Part shown: one piece after another, positions 24,009 through 34,409 of the stretch
How the letters are laid out: each line of letters begins with the position of its first letter
Position numbering within the stretch: the stretch's first letter is position 1
NCBI RefSeq assembly: GCF_014385085.1
Contig: NZ_JACRTD010000001.1
Location: forward strand, 372,001 to 436,000
Direction of reading: 5' to 3'
Length of the DNA: 64,000 bases
From: Youxingia wuxianensis
GTDB taxonomy: Bacteria > Bacillota > Clostridia > Oscillospirales > Ruminococcaceae
The notes under the pieces: model-generated
Told to the model about the DNA's origin: nothing
The model's input: only the letters and a program-made list of their open reading frames with translations
Database searches by the model: none
Made by a program: the position numbers and the translations under genes

Positions 24009-26414
24009 TTATTTTGCTACAATGTTAACCAGTTTACCTTTGACATAAATTTCTTTTACAATAGTTTTGCCAATCAAAAGCTCTTTGACTGCCGCTTGTT
24101 CCTTTGCCAAGGCAAGGGCCTGCTCCTGCGTACAGTCTGTATCCATCAGAATACGAGCTTTGATTTTTCCATTCACCTGGATTGCTACTTCGATCTGTGC
24201 GTCATTGCATTTGCTTTCATCATAAACAGGCCATTTCTGTTCATTGAGCATTCCGCCGAATCCACCGATTTCCCACATTTCTTCTGTTAAATGAGGGGCA
24301 AAGGGATTTAAAAGGATCAGCAAGGTTTTTAACTCCGCCTTATTGATCGCTTTCTGATCAGAAATTTCATTGAGCAAAGTCATCATAGCGGCGATCGCAG
24401 TATTAAATTTTAAATTTTCGATATCTTCTGAAACTTTTTTAATGGTTTTGTGAATGCTGCTCTCCAAATCTTTGGAATAGCTTTCCCCATCCTTTAAAAT
24501 ATCCAAAAGGTTGAAAATTCTTTCCAAAAAACGCTTACAGCCTTTAATAGAGCTTGGGGACCAAGGCGCGCTTTTTTCAAAGTCGCCGATAAACATCTCA
24601 TACAAGCGCATCGTATCCGCGCCGTATTCCTTGATAATTTCATCCGGATTGACAACATTGCCTCTGGATTTACTCATTTTTTCCCCATTTTCCCCAAGGA
24701 TCATTCCATGGCTCGTACGTTTAGCATAGGGTTCCGGGGTGCTGACAATGCCGATATCATATAAAAATTTGTGCCAGAAGCGGGAATACAGCAAATGCAG
24801 GGTGGTATGCTCCATACCGCCGTTATACCAGTCTACAGGCAGCCAATAATCCAGCGCTTCTTTGGAAGCCAGTTCGCTGTCGTTGTGCGGGTCGCAGTAA
24901 CGCATAAAATACCAGGAGGACCCTGCCCATTGAGGCATAGTGTCCGTTTCCCGTTTGGCCGGACCGCCGCATTTAGGACAGGTAGTGTTTACCCAGTCGG
25001 TAATCGCCGCCAGAGGAGATTCTCCGTCGCCGGTAGGCTCGTAACTTTCTACTTCCGGAAGAGTAAGAGGAAGATCCTTTTCCTCCATGGGCACATAACC
25101 GCAATGTTCGCAGTAAACAATAGGAATCGGTTCTCCCCAATATCTCTGGCGGGAGAATACCCAGTCGCGAAGCTTATAGTTTACCTTAGGCTCCCCTTTT
25201 CCGTTTTCTGCCAGCCATTTGATAATTTTTTCCTTCGCCTGCTCTACCGAAAGTCCGTCCAGCATGCCTGAATTGACCATTATACCAGTTTCACAGTCTG
25301 TAAAGGCTTCTTCATTTACATTTCCGCCCTTGACCACTTCGACGATTGGCAAACCGAATTTTTTTGCAAATTCCCAGTCGCGGGTATCATGGGCCGGTAC
25401 TGCCATAATAGCGCCGGTACCGTAGCTCATAAGTACGTAGTCGGAGATAAAGATAGGAATTTCTTCGTTGGTAACCGGATTAATTCCGTTGACGCCCTGA
25501 AGCCGCACACCGGTCTTGTCTTTGGCCATCTCAGTACGCTCAAAATCAGACTTTTTAGCGGCCTGCTCTTGATACGAGCGAACCTCGTCCATATTCTGGA
25601 TTTTATCCGCCCAAGCATCAATATATGGATGCTCCGGGGAAATAACCATATAGGTAGCCCCATACAGAGTGTCCGCGCGGGTGGTAAACACTGTCAGCAA
25701 ATCCCCTGCCGTAGTGCCAAAATCTACCTGCGCGCCGGTAGAACGGCCTATCCAGTTGCGCTGAGAGACCTTTACCCTATCGATATAATTTACTGTGTCC
25801 AGATCGTCAATCAACCGCTGGGCATATTCAGTAATCTTTAACATCCACTGGCTTTTGACCCGATGAACTACTTCGCTTCCGCAGCGTTCACATACGCCGC
25901 CCACGACCTCTTCATTGGCCAAAACCACTTTACAGCCGGTACACCAGTTAACCGACATTTCTTTTTTATAAGCAAGGCCATGCTTAAACAGCTGTAAAAA
26001 AATCCACTGAGTCCATTTATAATAACTGGGATCGGTTGTATTAATTTCCCTCGTCCAGTCAAAGGACAATCCTAAGGATTTAAGCTGCTGCTTAAATCGG
26101 GCTACATTTTGCTTAGTAACGATTTCCGGATGGATGTGATTTTTGATCGCATAGTTTTCCGTAGGCAGGCCAAAAGCGTCCCACCCCATGGGATAAAGAA
26201 CATTATACCCCTGCAAACGGCGTTTTCTGGAAACAATATCCAACGCGGTATAAGAGCGGGGATGGCCTACATGGAGTCCCTGTCCCGAAGGATAAGGAAA
26301 TTCCACCAAGGCATAGTATTTAGGCTTAGAATAGTCGTTGTGGGCCGCAAATACATTTTTTTCATCCCAGATGTCCTGCCATTTTTTCTCAATTGCTGCA
26401 AAATCGTACTTCAA
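24009..26414 (-). CDS. leuS: Leucyl-tRNA synthetase
   Basis: About 801 residues, class I synthetase that charges tRNA-Leu. It has the HIGH-type motif HVGHPR following YPSGQGL, a zinc-like insertion with CTGCKVV and CERCGSE, the CP1 editing domain with [13 protein letters not shown], a second Cys4 site (CEHCG, CPKCGG), and the KMSKS motif [11 protein letters not shown] place the start at TTG 26414, which gives the family-like [12 protein letters not shown] and sits eight bases after GGGAG; GTG 26423 lies directly against that site. It closes the long housekeeping run on this strand. Confidence 0.96.
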   Translation of the reverse strand: MKYDFAAIEKKWQDIWDEKNVFAAHNDYSKPKYYALVEFPYPSGQGLHVGHPRSYTALDIVSRKRRLQGYNVLYPMGWDAFGLPTENYAIKNHIHPEIVTKQNVARFKQQLKSLGLSFDWTREINTTDPSYYKWTQWIFLQLFKHGLAYKKEMSVNWCTGCKVVLANEEVVGGVCERCGSEVVHRVKSQWMLKITEYAQRLIDDLDTVNYIDRVKVSQRNWIGRSTGAQVDFGTTAGDLLTVFTTRADTLYGATYMVISPEHPYIDAWADKIQNMDEVRSYQEQAAKKSDFERTEMAKDKTGVRLQGVNGINPVTNEEIPIFISDYVLMSYGTGAIMAVPAHDTRDWEFAKKFGLPIVEVVKGGNVNEEAFTDCETGIMVNSGMLDGLSVEQAKEKIIKWLAENGKGEPKVNYKLRDWVFSRQRYWGEPIPIVYCEHCGYVPMEEKDLPLTLPEVESYEPTGDGESPLAAITDWVNTTCPKCGGPAKRETDTMPQWAGSSWYFMRYCDPHNDSELASKEALDYWLPVDWYNGGMEHTTLHLLYSRFWHKFLYDIGIVSTPEPYAKRTSHGMILGENGEKMSKSRGNVVNPDEIIKEYGADTMRLYEMFIGDFEKSAPWSPSSIKGCKRFLERIFNLLDILKDGESYSKDLESSIHKTIKKVSEDIENLKFNTAIAAMMTLLNEISDQKAINKAELKTLLILLNPFAPHLTEEMWEIGGFGGMLNEQKWPVYDESKCNDAQIEVAIQVNGKIKARILMDTDCTQEQALALAKEQAAVKELLIGKTIVKEIYVKGKLVNIVAK

Positions 26415-26446
26415 TTTGTACACTCCCTGCTTTTTAAGTCGCCAAA

Positions 26447-26797
26447 TTATTTATCAAGGTCCAGCTGGATCGTGGGGGCATCCGCCCACAAGCGTTCCAG
26501 CGAATAAAACTCTCTGGTTTGCTCATAAAAAATATGAACGATCACGTCATAATAATCCAAAACAACCCACATAGCACTTTGATATCCTTCAATCCGCCGG
26601 GGTTCATACCCCAGCTTAGAAAGTCCTTCTTCTACTTCGTCCGCCAGGGCTTTGACCTGAATATTGGAAGTACCAGAGGCAATTACGAAATAATCGCCGA
26701 TAGTAGTCAAATCCTTTATTTCCAAAGCTTTAATATCTACTGCTTTTTTATCATCCAATAGCTTTGCTACTTTTAAAACCATCTCGTAAGATGTCAT
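26447..26797 (-). CDS. rsfS: Ribosomal silencing factor RsfS
   Basis: 116 residues. RsfS (YqeL/YbeB family) binds protein L14 and blocks subunit joining when nutrients are low. The family pattern is present: [33 protein letters not shown], and [15 protein letters not shown] followed by YSLERLW. GGAGG lies nine bases before the ATG. It follows yqeK by 11 bases, the standard nadD-yqeK-rsfS order. Confidence 0.95.
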   Translation of the reverse strand: MTSYEMVLKVAKLLDDKKAVDIKALEIKDLTTIGDYFVIASGTSNIQVKALADEVEEGLSKLGYEPRRIEGYQSAMWVVLDYYDVIVHIFYEQTREFYSLERLWADAPTIQLDLDK

Positions 26798-26808
26798 TAT
26801 ACAGCCTC

Positions 26809-27375
26809 CTATTTTAGTTTTATATAGTAATTATATCCGTCTATCGTATCCTGGCAAATTCCCTGTTCCATGGAAACCAAGCTTTCCACAGAGTATGCCA
26901 GCGCTTCTTTCATCGCTTGCTTTAAGTTGGTTTTTGCTAATAAGCGAAAATGCTCTACATCTTCGTAATCCCGATCGTCACTGGTCAGATCTGCCATATA
27001 GATAATCTCTTCCAAAAGGCTCATCTTTCCCCGGGCAATTGTATGATAACGCACTGCGTTTAAAATATCCATATCCTGGATATCCAAAGTCTCCTTAATA
27101 TAACCGCAGGCCGCCATACCATGCCAGGTCTTTGCCTGATCCCGCAGTATATCGTCTAGGATTATACCAAACTTTGCTATCCAATGCAACTGCTCTGCTG
27201 GGTTCATCTCTTTGCAAATATCATGAAGATAAGCGGCGACGGCTGCTTTTTGTACATCACAGCCATATTGTTTTGCCAGCTTTCTTGCCTGCTTTACTAC
27301 ACATACCGTATGATAATACCGATATTCCGACAAGGTTTCCTTTACCAGCTTATCCAGCTTGTCAAGATCATGCAT
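26809..27375 (-). CDS. yqeK: YqeK-type HD-domain hydrolase
   Basis: 188 residues. The HD motif appears as HTVCVVKQA, then AAYLHDICKEM, and a later RYHTIAR, the metal-ligand order of the HD superfamily. Members of the YqeK family hydrolyse diadenosine tetraphosphate symmetrically. The ATG at 27375 overlaps the nadD stop by eight bases, with AGGTGGA inside the nadD end serving as ribosome binding site. Confidence 0.92.
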   Translation of the reverse strand: MHDLDKLDKLVKETLSEYRYYHTVCVVKQARKLAKQYGCDVQKAAVAAYLHDICKEMNPAEQLHWIAKFGIILDDILRDQAKTWHGMAACGYIKETLDIQDMDILNAVRYHTIARGKMSLLEEIIYMADLTSDDRDYEDVEHFRLLAKTNLKQAMKEALAYSVESLVSMEQGICQDTIDGYNYYIKLK

Positions 27376-27988
27376 CAAGGCTGTCCACCTGCTTTTGGTA
27401 TAGATTGTGATCTTTGATATATCCCGCTACCGACCGCGGCACCAAGGCGGAAATATCTTTTCCTTTTGAAACTGCATCGCGCACCTGAGTTGAAGAAATT
27501 ACCACAGGCTCAATCTCCACAATTTTATAAGTTGCCCCCATGGCCTGAATTTTTTCCGCGTATGCTAAAAGCGCTTCTCTTTGGTTTTGCTCCCTTGCCC
27601 CGGCGCACATGACCGCCAGCTCAAAAATCCGCTGGGGACGATACCATCGATGCAGGGTAAGAAACATGTCTCCCCCCATAATGAAATATAACTGATCTTT
27701 GTGATAAATCTTATGAAGCTCCTCCAACGTATCCACAGTATAACTTTTATGGGAACGGTTGAGTTCCATAGGGCTTACCTGGCAAAGAGGAATATCTAAA
27801 AAGGCCAGACGGCACATTTCATACCGATCCTGTCCGCTGACGAGTGCGGTATAAGGTTTATGAGGAGGGATATTATCCGGGATTACAATAAGTTTATCCA
27901 GAGATAATGCTTTTAAATAGGCGCGGGCAAGATTAATATGTCCGTTGTGTACAGGATTAAACGTTCCCCCAAAGATACCGATCTTCAT
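27368..27988 (-). CDS. nadD: Nicotinate-nucleotide adenylyltransferase
   Basis: 206 residues. Converts nicotinate mononucleotide to deamido-NAD. The nucleotidyl-transferase motif is GGTFNPVHNGHINLA (residues 6-20) with the HxGH signature NGH, and the C-terminal phosphate-binding segment is ISSTQVRDAV. Its ATG shares one base with the stop of yhbY (TAATG), so translation is coupled. Confidence 0.95.
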   Translation of the reverse strand: MKIGIFGGTFNPVHNGHINLARAYLKALSLDKLIVIPDNIPPHKPYTALVSGQDRYEMCRLAFLDIPLCQVSPMELNRSHKSYTVDTLEELHKIYHKDQLYFIMGGDMFLTLHRWYRPQRIFELAVMCAGAREQNQREALLAYAEKIQAMGATYKIVEIEPVVISSTQVRDAVSKGKDISALVPRSVAGYIKDHNLYQKQVDSLDA

Positions 27989-28278
27989 TACTTTAGCTCT
28001 ATAATCGGTTTTTTTGTATTGCGCCGGTAAAGGACAAACTTTGTCCCAATCACCTGGACCACCTGGGAGTTGGTAGCCTGAGCCAGCTCGTCGGCAATTT
28101 CACGGCTGCTCTGGGGCGCGGTTTCCAATACCCGCATCTTTATCAGTTCCCGCGCGGTGAGGGCATCGTCTACCTGTTTTACTAAAGGATCCATGACGCC
28201 GCCTTTTCCTACCTGGAGAATAGTATCCATGGAATTTGCAAGGCCGCGAAGCTGCGCCCTCTGTTTACTAGTAAGCAT
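27988..28278 (-). CDS. yhbY: YhbY-type ribosome assembly RNA-binding protein
   Basis: 96 residues, a CRM-domain protein that binds pre-50S particles. Signatures are LTSKQRAQLRGLAN, LQVGKGGV, DDALTARELIKMRVL and VQVIGTKFVLYR. The ATG at 28278 has GGAGGA at a fitting distance; the six extra residues of the longer frame include that site. It lies between rdgB and nadD as in many clostridia. Confidence 0.94.
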   Translation of the reverse strand: MLTSKQRAQLRGLANSMDTILQVGKGGVMDPLVKQVDDALTARELIKMRVLETAPQSSREIADELAQATNSQVVQVIGTKFVLYRRNTKKPIIELK

Positions 28279-28296
28279 ATATCTTCCTCCACACAA

Positions 28297-28881
28297 TTAT
28301 AAGTGTTGTCCCAGTCTTTTCGTCAGCTCTCGAAGAGCTTTGCCCCGATGGCTGCACTGATCTTTTTCCTCATCTGAAAGTTCAGAGAAACTTTTCTCCC
28401 CTACCATAAATATGGGATCATAGCCAAATCCGTTTTCTCCTTTCGGCTCATATCCAATATTTCCTTCACATACTCCTTCTACATCAATGCGGTTGGAGTT
28501 TTCATCAATAAAACAAATATGCGCTACAAAACGTGCCGTTCGTTTTTCATCCGGAATATCCTTCAGCTCCTCTAAAAGTAAACGGATTTTCTCTGGATAA
28601 GGAGTATCCTCCCCGGCGTACCGGGCGGAATATACCCCTGGCGCCCCTCCGAGAGCATCCACGCAAAGCCCGGAATCGTCCGCCACTACAGCGGTTTTTG
28701 TATGCTGATGGACTGCATTCGCTTTAAGAAAAGAATTTTCTTCGAAGGTGGTTCCATTTTCTTCCACCTCAAGTTCTGGGCAAACCTGCGACTGGGAGAT
28801 GACTTCTATTCCAAAGGGAGCGAAAATCCGGGTAAACTCCCGGATTTTACCTTTATTGCCAGTAGCTGCGACGACCTTCAT
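28297..28881 (-). CDS. rdgB: XTP/dITP diphosphatase
   Basis: 194 residues. Hydrolyses non-canonical purine nucleoside triphosphates to keep them out of DNA. The N-terminal substrate loop is ATGNKGKIREF, the catalytic region VVADDSGLCVDALGGAPGVYSARYAG and the C-terminal GFGYDPIFMV with SHRGKAL. AGGAGG lies seven bases before the ATG, inside the end of ftsY, which it overlaps by four bases. Confidence 0.95.
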   Translation of the reverse strand: MKVVAATGNKGKIREFTRIFAPFGIEVISQSQVCPELEVEENGTTFEENSFLKANAVHQHTKTAVVADDSGLCVDALGGAPGVYSARYAGEDTPYPEKIRLLLEELKDIPDEKRTARFVAHICFIDENSNRIDVEGVCEGNIGYEPKGENGFGYDPIFMVGEKSFSELSDEEKDQCSHRGKALRELTKRLGQHL

Positions 28882-29801
28882 TCTTGTTCCTCCTGTGACG
28901 GAAACAGAGCTTCTACAAAATCATTTGCATTAAACGCGCGCAGATCGTCGATCTGTTCCCCAATTCCGATATATTTTATTGGAACCTGCAGCTCCTGTTT
29001 AATCCCAATTACAACCCCTCCGCGGGCCGTACCATCTAGTTTAGTTAAGATAATGCCGGTGATGCCCGCCGCTTCTTTAAACTGCCTCGCCTGATTTAAT
29101 GCGTTCTGACCGGTAGTTGCATCCAAAACGAGCAGCACCTCCACAGCACAGCCGGGAGCTTCCCTGGCGATGACCCGAGAAATTTTCGACAGCTCATCCA
29201 TTAAGTTTTTCTTGTTATGAAGCCGGCCGGCTGTATCACAGATGATGACATCCGCACCCCGGGCCTTGCCAGCGGTAATAGCGTCAAACACTACCGCCGC
29301 CGGGTCGGACCCTTGCGATTGTTTAATCATATCCACGCCGCTTCTCTGAGCCCAAACTTCCAGCTGTTCAATGGCGGCCGCACGAAAGGTATCCGCCGCG
29401 CCCAAAAGCACTTTTTTCCCTTGCGCTTTTAGGTTGGAAGCCAGCTTGCCAATCGTCGTAGTTTTCCCAACGCCGTTTACCCCGATAACTAAAACTATGG
29501 ATGGTTTGGTAGATATATTCAGTTCTTCGCCGCCGCGGAGCATCTCTATTAAAATTTCTTTTAACAGGCCTTTTACTTGCATAGAATCGGTAACGCCCTG
29601 CTTTTTTATCCGAGCCCGCAGCTCGCTGCAGATGGCTTGCGAGGTTACAATGCCTACGTCGGACAAAATCAGAGATTCTTCCAGTTCCTCGAAAAGATCC
29701 TCATCTATTTTAGTGAACGAATTTACAATTTCATCTACCCTCTTGGCCATTGAATCCCTGGTTTTTTTTAATCCTTCGGCCAGTTTGCCCAAAAATCCCA
29801 T
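28878..29801 (-). CDS. ftsY: Signal recognition particle receptor FtsY
   Basis: 307 residues; a short form without the acidic A domain. It brings SRP-ribosome complexes to the membrane. The N domain is helical (1-85). The NG GTPase has G1 GVNGVGKTTT, the insertion-box signature DTFRAAAIEQL, G3 DTAGRL, and G4 TKLDGTARGG. The ATG follows AGGAGG. It lies 28 bases after smc, the usual rnc-smc-ftsY order. Confidence 0.96.
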   Translation of the reverse strand: MGFLGKLAEGLKKTRDSMAKRVDEIVNSFTKIDEDLFEELEESLILSDVGIVTSQAICSELRARIKKQGVTDSMQVKGLLKEILIEMLRGGEELNISTKPSIVLVIGVNGVGKTTTIGKLASNLKAQGKKVLLGAADTFRAAAIEQLEVWAQRSGVDMIKQSQGSDPAAVVFDAITAGKARGADVIICDTAGRLHNKKNLMDELSKISRVIAREAPGCAVEVLLVLDATTGQNALNQARQFKEAAGITGIILTKLDGTARGGVVIGIKQELQVPIKYIGIGEQIDDLRAFNANDFVEALFPSQEEQE

Positions 29802-29829
29802 GCATGTTCCTCCTGTAAAGTGATATAGC

Positions 29830-32800
29830 TTAACTGTTCTGTTTCATACCAAGCTTGCTTTCAATCTCGCTGACATCCAGCTCCAACAGCTTGGAAACCC
29901 CTTCTTCCTGCATAGTTACCCCATATAGAATATCCGCTTCCTCCATAGTGCCCCTACGATGAGTAATACAGATAAACTGGGTTTTATCACACATCCTGCG
30001 AAGATATTGGGCATATTTTACAACGTTTACATCGTCCAGCGCCGCTTCAATTTCGTCCAGCAGACAGAAAGGCGACGGGCGCACTTTCAAGATGGCGAAA
30101 TAGATAGCGATCGCAACAAACGCTTGCTCTCCGCCGGAAAGGGCAGCCAGATTTTTAATGATTTTTCCCGGCGGCTGGACATAAATTTCAATGCCGCTGT
30201 CCAGAATATTTTCTGGGTCGGTTAAGGTGAGTTCCGCTTTTCCGCCATCGAACAGTTCAACGAAAATCTTTGAAAAATGATAAGAAATCTTTTTAAAATT
30301 CTCCGCAAAAATTTTCTGCATATCCCCAGTCAGTTCCCGGATTAAATTGTTCAGTTCCAACCGTGATTTTTCAATATCCTCCACCTGTTCTTTTAAGAAA
30401 AGATAGCGTTCGGAAACCTCCTTGTACTCTTCCAAGGCGCTCACATTAACGCTTCCAAGAGACTTAATTTTACTTTTTAACTCCCCTAGACGGCGCTGAG
30501 CCTTTGAAACGTCTTCCACCGGCTGTGCCAGCTCTATCGCCTGGGAACGGGTAATTTCATACTCGTCCCACAAACGGGAGATAATATTGTCATATTCGCT
30601 TTGCAGAGAAACTTTTTTCTCCTCCAGCCGTGCCAATTCCCGTGCGCTTACTTCCCTTCGGGAGGTAATTTCCTTTTCTTGAGCGCGCAGCTGGGTAGTT
30701 TCCTGTTCACATTGGGTACGCTGGGCGGACATCTGGGAAATTTCCTCTTCCAATGCCTTGATCTGCAGGGAATATGTATCTTGCTGAAGGATCATGGTTT
30801 CGATCTTTTCTGTAATCTGCTGATTTAAGGCGGTAAGTTCAAGCCGTTGAGAGTTTAAGGCCTCCATATGCTCCGCCTGTCCCATCTTTTGATCGGAAAG
30901 CTGGGCGGCCATCTGGCGTATTCCATCAATCTCTTTGGTTAAGGTAATAATTTCAATATTATGCTCTGCCAAGCGGGTAGAAGTCTGCGCTCCCGCATGG
31001 GCATACTCCTCCTTTTTCTCTCCCAACTGAGAAAGCTGTTTTTGTACTTCCTCCAACTGCCGGTTTAATTCTTCCATCAGTTCGTCGTTGGTTACATTTT
31101 TTTCCTTCAGGCTTTCCAGGCGCTGGCTTAGCTGGTCGTACTCCAGCACCGCTTGTTCTTTGGTTTTAACAGCGTCCTCGTAAGCCGCTTTTAACTGACG
31201 AAGTTGGGCGTCATAGCGAATTTTATCCTCCTGCGCCGTCGTCAGCTCCCCTATAATACCAGACACCGTGGCCTGTACGGAGCCTAACTCCTGCTGGGCA
31301 GCCTTCAGCTCCTCGTCCAGCTTGGAGATTTGCTCCTGAAATCCCTTTGCCTGCTCCTGTAAAGCCTCGATATCTTTGGAACGGCTGAGAATGCCAGCGC
31401 TTTTAGGGGAATAACCGCCTGTCATGGAGCCGCCGGCGTTGACTACTTGTCCATCCAGAGTAACCACACGAAAACGGTGGCTGAACTTTTTAGCAATTGT
31501 CACCGCCCGATCCAGATCTTCTACGATTACAACCCGGCCCAGCAACTGTTGAATAACTCCATTGTAACGGCTGTCACAGGATACCAGGTCGCAGGCAACC
31601 CCAAGAAAGCCCTCACAAGCGTCAAGGCTGGGTTCAGATAGCTTATTTCCTTTTACAGTAGAAACTGGCAAAAAGGTTGCACGCCCGGACCGGGATTCTT
31701 TTAGCATCCCAATTGCACGTTTGGCGATGCTTTCGTCTTCCACCACAATATTCTGCATAGCCGCGCCAAGGGCGATTTCAATGGAAAGGGAGTATTTTTT
31801 GTCCACCGTGATCAGCTTGGATACCGGGCCGTATACCTTTGGCAGCGCGCCTTTAGAGGCTTGCGACATAATATATTTTACGCTTCCGGAAAAGCCTTCC
31901 ATGCTGTTTTCCATATCAAAAAGCAGCTTGGCTTTCTGCTGGCGCTGACGCATGTGATCCTCCAGTTCCCGGCGTTTTAGAGAGAGTTTGTCAATCTTTT
32001 CCTGCCGGCTTTCCAACTTGAGCTGGTAACCTTTTCTGGAGTTGGTGAGGGAAAGAATATTTTCCTCAATTTCCTCGATTAATTCTTCACAGTCCTTGCG
32101 TTCTTTTTCAATTTGCGCAATAGTTTCGTCTTTTATCAAAGCATTATCTTTTAATACTCCAAGACGGGTGATCGTCTCATCAATGAGAGAATTGCTGGAA
32201 GCGGAAGAGAGTTTAGTTTCATTAATACTTTGGGACAGACCATACCGGCGTTCTTTCAAAGCATCAATCTGTGTCTGGCACTGAGACTGCAGAGCAGTAT
32301 ATTCTGTAATTTTCGCCTGAATGTCCAGATGCTGTTCTCTATAATCCTCCAGCGAAAGTTCTTTCTGAGCAATCTCTTCTTCACAGGCGGCAATTTTTGT
32401 GTCCAAATCCACCCCCGACATATCCGATTGCTCCAGCTCCTGGATGATACGTTCAAGAGAAGTTTGATTGTGGGTGATATCGTTTTTCATTACTGCGATA
32501 TCCGCATTATTCTGAGAAATAATCTCATCAATTTCTTTCATTTTATTGCGCCGTTCATCCATCTCCACCGCTAGCGTCTGCATGGTGGTATAAAGGACAT
32601 TAATATTATTTTCCAGCTGATCCAATTCCTTTTGAATATCCTCATGCTGTGTTTTACACAACAGAATTTTATCTTCTTGCTGCCGCAAAAGATCTTTGGA
32701 CCGGTCCAGGGTAAGAACCCAAAGGGAAATTTCCAGAGCTTTTTTCTCCCCGGCATATTCTAAAAATTTCTGCGCTTTTTCCGATTGGATGCGCAAAGGC

Positions 32801-33414
32801 TCTACCCTGCCTTCCAATTCCAGCAAGATATCTTTTAAACGCAGAAGATTTTCTTCCGCCGCTTCTAACTTTCTTTGCGCTTCTGCTTTTCGGTAACGGT
32901 ATTTGGAAATCCCCGCGGCTTCCTCAAAAATTTCCCGGCGCTGGGTACTCTTTGCGCTGACAATTTCAGCGATTTTTCCCTGCCCAATGATAGAATAACC
33001 GTCTTTTCCCAAGCCAGTATCCATGAACAGTTCATACACGTCTTTTAACCGGACGTTGACGTTATTGATTCGATATTCGCTTTCACCGCTGCGGTAAAGT
33101 TTTCTTGAGATAGTAACCTCGTCATTCTCATAAGGAAGCGCCCGATCAGAATTATCAATCGACAGCATAACATGAGAATAGCCCTGCGCTTTTCGGGCCT
33201 GGGTTCCGCCAAAAATAACGTCCTCCATTTTCCCGCCGCGCAAGGTTTTCGTAGACTGCTCGCCCAGCACCCAACGTACTGCGTCCGCAATATTACTTTT
33301 GCCGCTTCCGTTAGGACCTACTACTGCGGTAATGCCATCATTAAAGGTAAGCCGTGTCCTGTCAGGAAATGATTTGAATCCCTGTATTTCCAAACTGCGA
33401 AGCCGCAAATTCAC
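29830..33414 (-). CDS. smc: Chromosome condensation protein SMC
   Basis: 1194 residues. Forms the SMC-ScpAB ring that organises and separates chromosomes. Walker A GPNGSGKSNI is at residue 32; long coiled coils occupy about 165-500 and 680-1030; the globular hinge (about 510-660) has the GGSMTGG motif; the C-terminal head has signature LSGGEQAFVAIAI and Walker B CLLDEIEAALDD. Translation starts at GTG 33414, overlapping the upstream stop by four bases (GTGA). scpA and scpB are not in the window. Confidence 0.97.
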   Translation of the reverse strand: MNLRLRSLEIQGFKSFPDRTRLTFNDGITAVVGPNGSGKSNIADAVRWVLGEQSTKTLRGGKMEDVIFGGTQARKAQGYSHVMLSIDNSDRALPYENDEVTISRKLYRSGESEYRINNVNVRLKDVYELFMDTGLGKDGYSIIGQGKIAEIVSAKSTQRREIFEEAAGISKYRYRKAEAQRKLEAAEENLLRLKDILLELEGRVEPLRIQSEKAQKFLEYAGEKKALEISLWVLTLDRSKDLLRQQEDKILLCKTQHEDIQKELDQLENNINVLYTTMQTLAVEMDERRNKMKEIDEIISQNNADIAVMKNDITHNQTSLERIIQELEQSDMSGVDLDTKIAACEEEIAQKELSLEDYREQHLDIQAKITEYTALQSQCQTQIDALKERRYGLSQSINETKLSSASSNSLIDETITRLGVLKDNALIKDETIAQIEKERKDCEELIEEIEENILSLTNSRKGYQLKLESRQEKIDKLSLKRRELEDHMRQRQQKAKLLFDMENSMEGFSGSVKYIMSQASKGALPKVYGPVSKLITVDKKYSLSIEIALGAAMQNIVVEDESIAKRAIGMLKESRSGRATFLPVSTVKGNKLSEPSLDACEGFLGVACDLVSCDSRYNGVIQQLLGRVVIVEDLDRAVTIAKKFSHRFRVVTLDGQVVNAGGSMTGGYSPKSAGILSRSKDIEALQEQAKGFQEQISKLDEELKAAQQELGSVQATVSGIIGELTTAQEDKIRYDAQLRQLKAAYEDAVKTKEQAVLEYDQLSQRLESLKEKNVTNDELMEELNRQLEEVQKQLSQLGEKKEEYAHAGAQTSTRLAEHNIEIITLTKEIDGIRQMAAQLSDQKMGQAEHMEALNSQRLELTALNQQITEKIETMILQQDTYSLQIKALEEEISQMSAQRTQCEQETTQLRAQEKEITSRREVSARELARLEEKKVSLQSEYDNIISRLWDEYEITRSQAIELAQPVEDVSKAQRRLGELKSKIKSLGSVNVSALEEYKEVSERYLFLKEQVEDIEKSRLELNNLIRELTGDMQKIFAENFKKISYHFSKIFVELFDGGKAELTLTDPENILDSGIEIYVQPPGKIIKNLAALSGGEQAFVAIAIYFAILKVRPSPFCLLDEIEAALDDVNVVKYAQYLRRMCDKTQFICITHRRGTMEEADILYGVTMQEEGVSKLLELDVSEIESKLGMKQNS

Positions 33415-34409
33415 ACATCCTTTATTTCAACATCCAAAGCAGACAACTCCGGTTTCTGCTCTAATTTTATATTATACCCTATCTTGCGAAATTTCTCAAT
33501 GTATCTGCCCCCATGCCCGGCAATTTTTGAAATACCTTTCGGCGAAACCAATAAGGTATATGCTCCCTGGGGTTTACGCAGGAGCAGTTCTTCTCCTTTG
33601 GAATACATCAGATACCCTTCGCACAATTCCCGGTAGGAAGGATGATAGGGGCCCGCCAGATAGCTTTTTTCCAGACTCTCCTCGGCGTGCAGCCCCATGC
33701 GGATGACCCGGATATCCCTTTCCGAAAAAAATGCCAACAGCTGCGCTCCCAGAGCAACCGCTTCCTCCATGGTTTGAGGCTGGTATTTTCCCTCATCGTA
33801 AAGCTGTGCTAAATAAGTCCCCCTTACCACAATCGTAGGATAAATACGCACAGTTGCCGGACACAGAGCGGCGAGCTCCCGGGCAGTAAAGCAGTCTTTT
33901 TCCTTATTCGAGCCGTACAGCCCGCTCATCATCTGAAGTCCCAGCTCAAAACCGTTCTGAGAAATCATCTGAGACGCCTTGCGTACCTGCTGGGCGGTAT
34001 GTCCCCGTCGATTGAGACTAAGCACCTCATCACACATACTTTGAGCGCCCAACTCAATAGAAGTGACATGATAGTGTTTTAAAAGGGAGAGAATTTCCTT
34101 GTTAATATAATCCGGGCGGGTAGAAATCCGTATTCCAGAAAAAAGCCCATTCTCTACGAAAGGGCTTGCCGCTTCCAGCAGCTCTACCATAACTTCTCGC
34201 CGGATCGCTGTAAAGCTCCCGCCGAAGAAGGCAATTTCCGCCGGGACAGGCAAATGTTTCAGATATTCCCCCCACCGGCGGCAAAGCTCTGTTATCTCCC
34301 GCCCGGCGGGAGCCGATTGTTTTCCGCAGATACTGCGCTGATCGCAGAAACTACATTGATGAGGGCAGCCCTCGTGGGGCACGAAAATGGAAAGATTGGC
34401 ATGCTTCAT
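33411..34409 (-). CDS. Elp3-like radical SAM protein
   Basis: 332 residues. The radical SAM cluster motif is CPHQCSFCDQ (residues 15-24), followed by the Gly-rich EIAFFGGSFTAI and ISTRPDYI and LGAQSMCDEVL, all like the Elp3 elongator catalytic domain but without the C-terminal acetyltransferase domain. It contains the YLAGPYHPSYRELCEG segment seen in bacterial members. Firmicutes often place it next to rnc-smc; an RNA-modifying role is plausible but unproven. It overlaps rnc by four bases (ATGA) and smc by four. Confidence 0.85.
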   Translation of the reverse strand: MKHANLSIFVPHEGCPHQCSFCDQRSICGKQSAPAGREITELCRRWGEYLKHLPVPAEIAFFGGSFTAIRREVMVELLEAASPFVENGLFSGIRISTRPDYINKEILSLLKHYHVTSIELGAQSMCDEVLSLNRRGHTAQQVRKASQMISQNGFELGLQMMSGLYGSNKEKDCFTARELAALCPATVRIYPTIVVRGTYLAQLYDEGKYQPQTMEEAVALGAQLLAFFSERDIRVIRMGLHAEESLEKSYLAGPYHPSYRELCEGYLMYSKGEELLLRKPQGAYTLLVSPKGISKIAGHGGRYIEKFRKIGYNIKLEQKPELSALDVEIKDV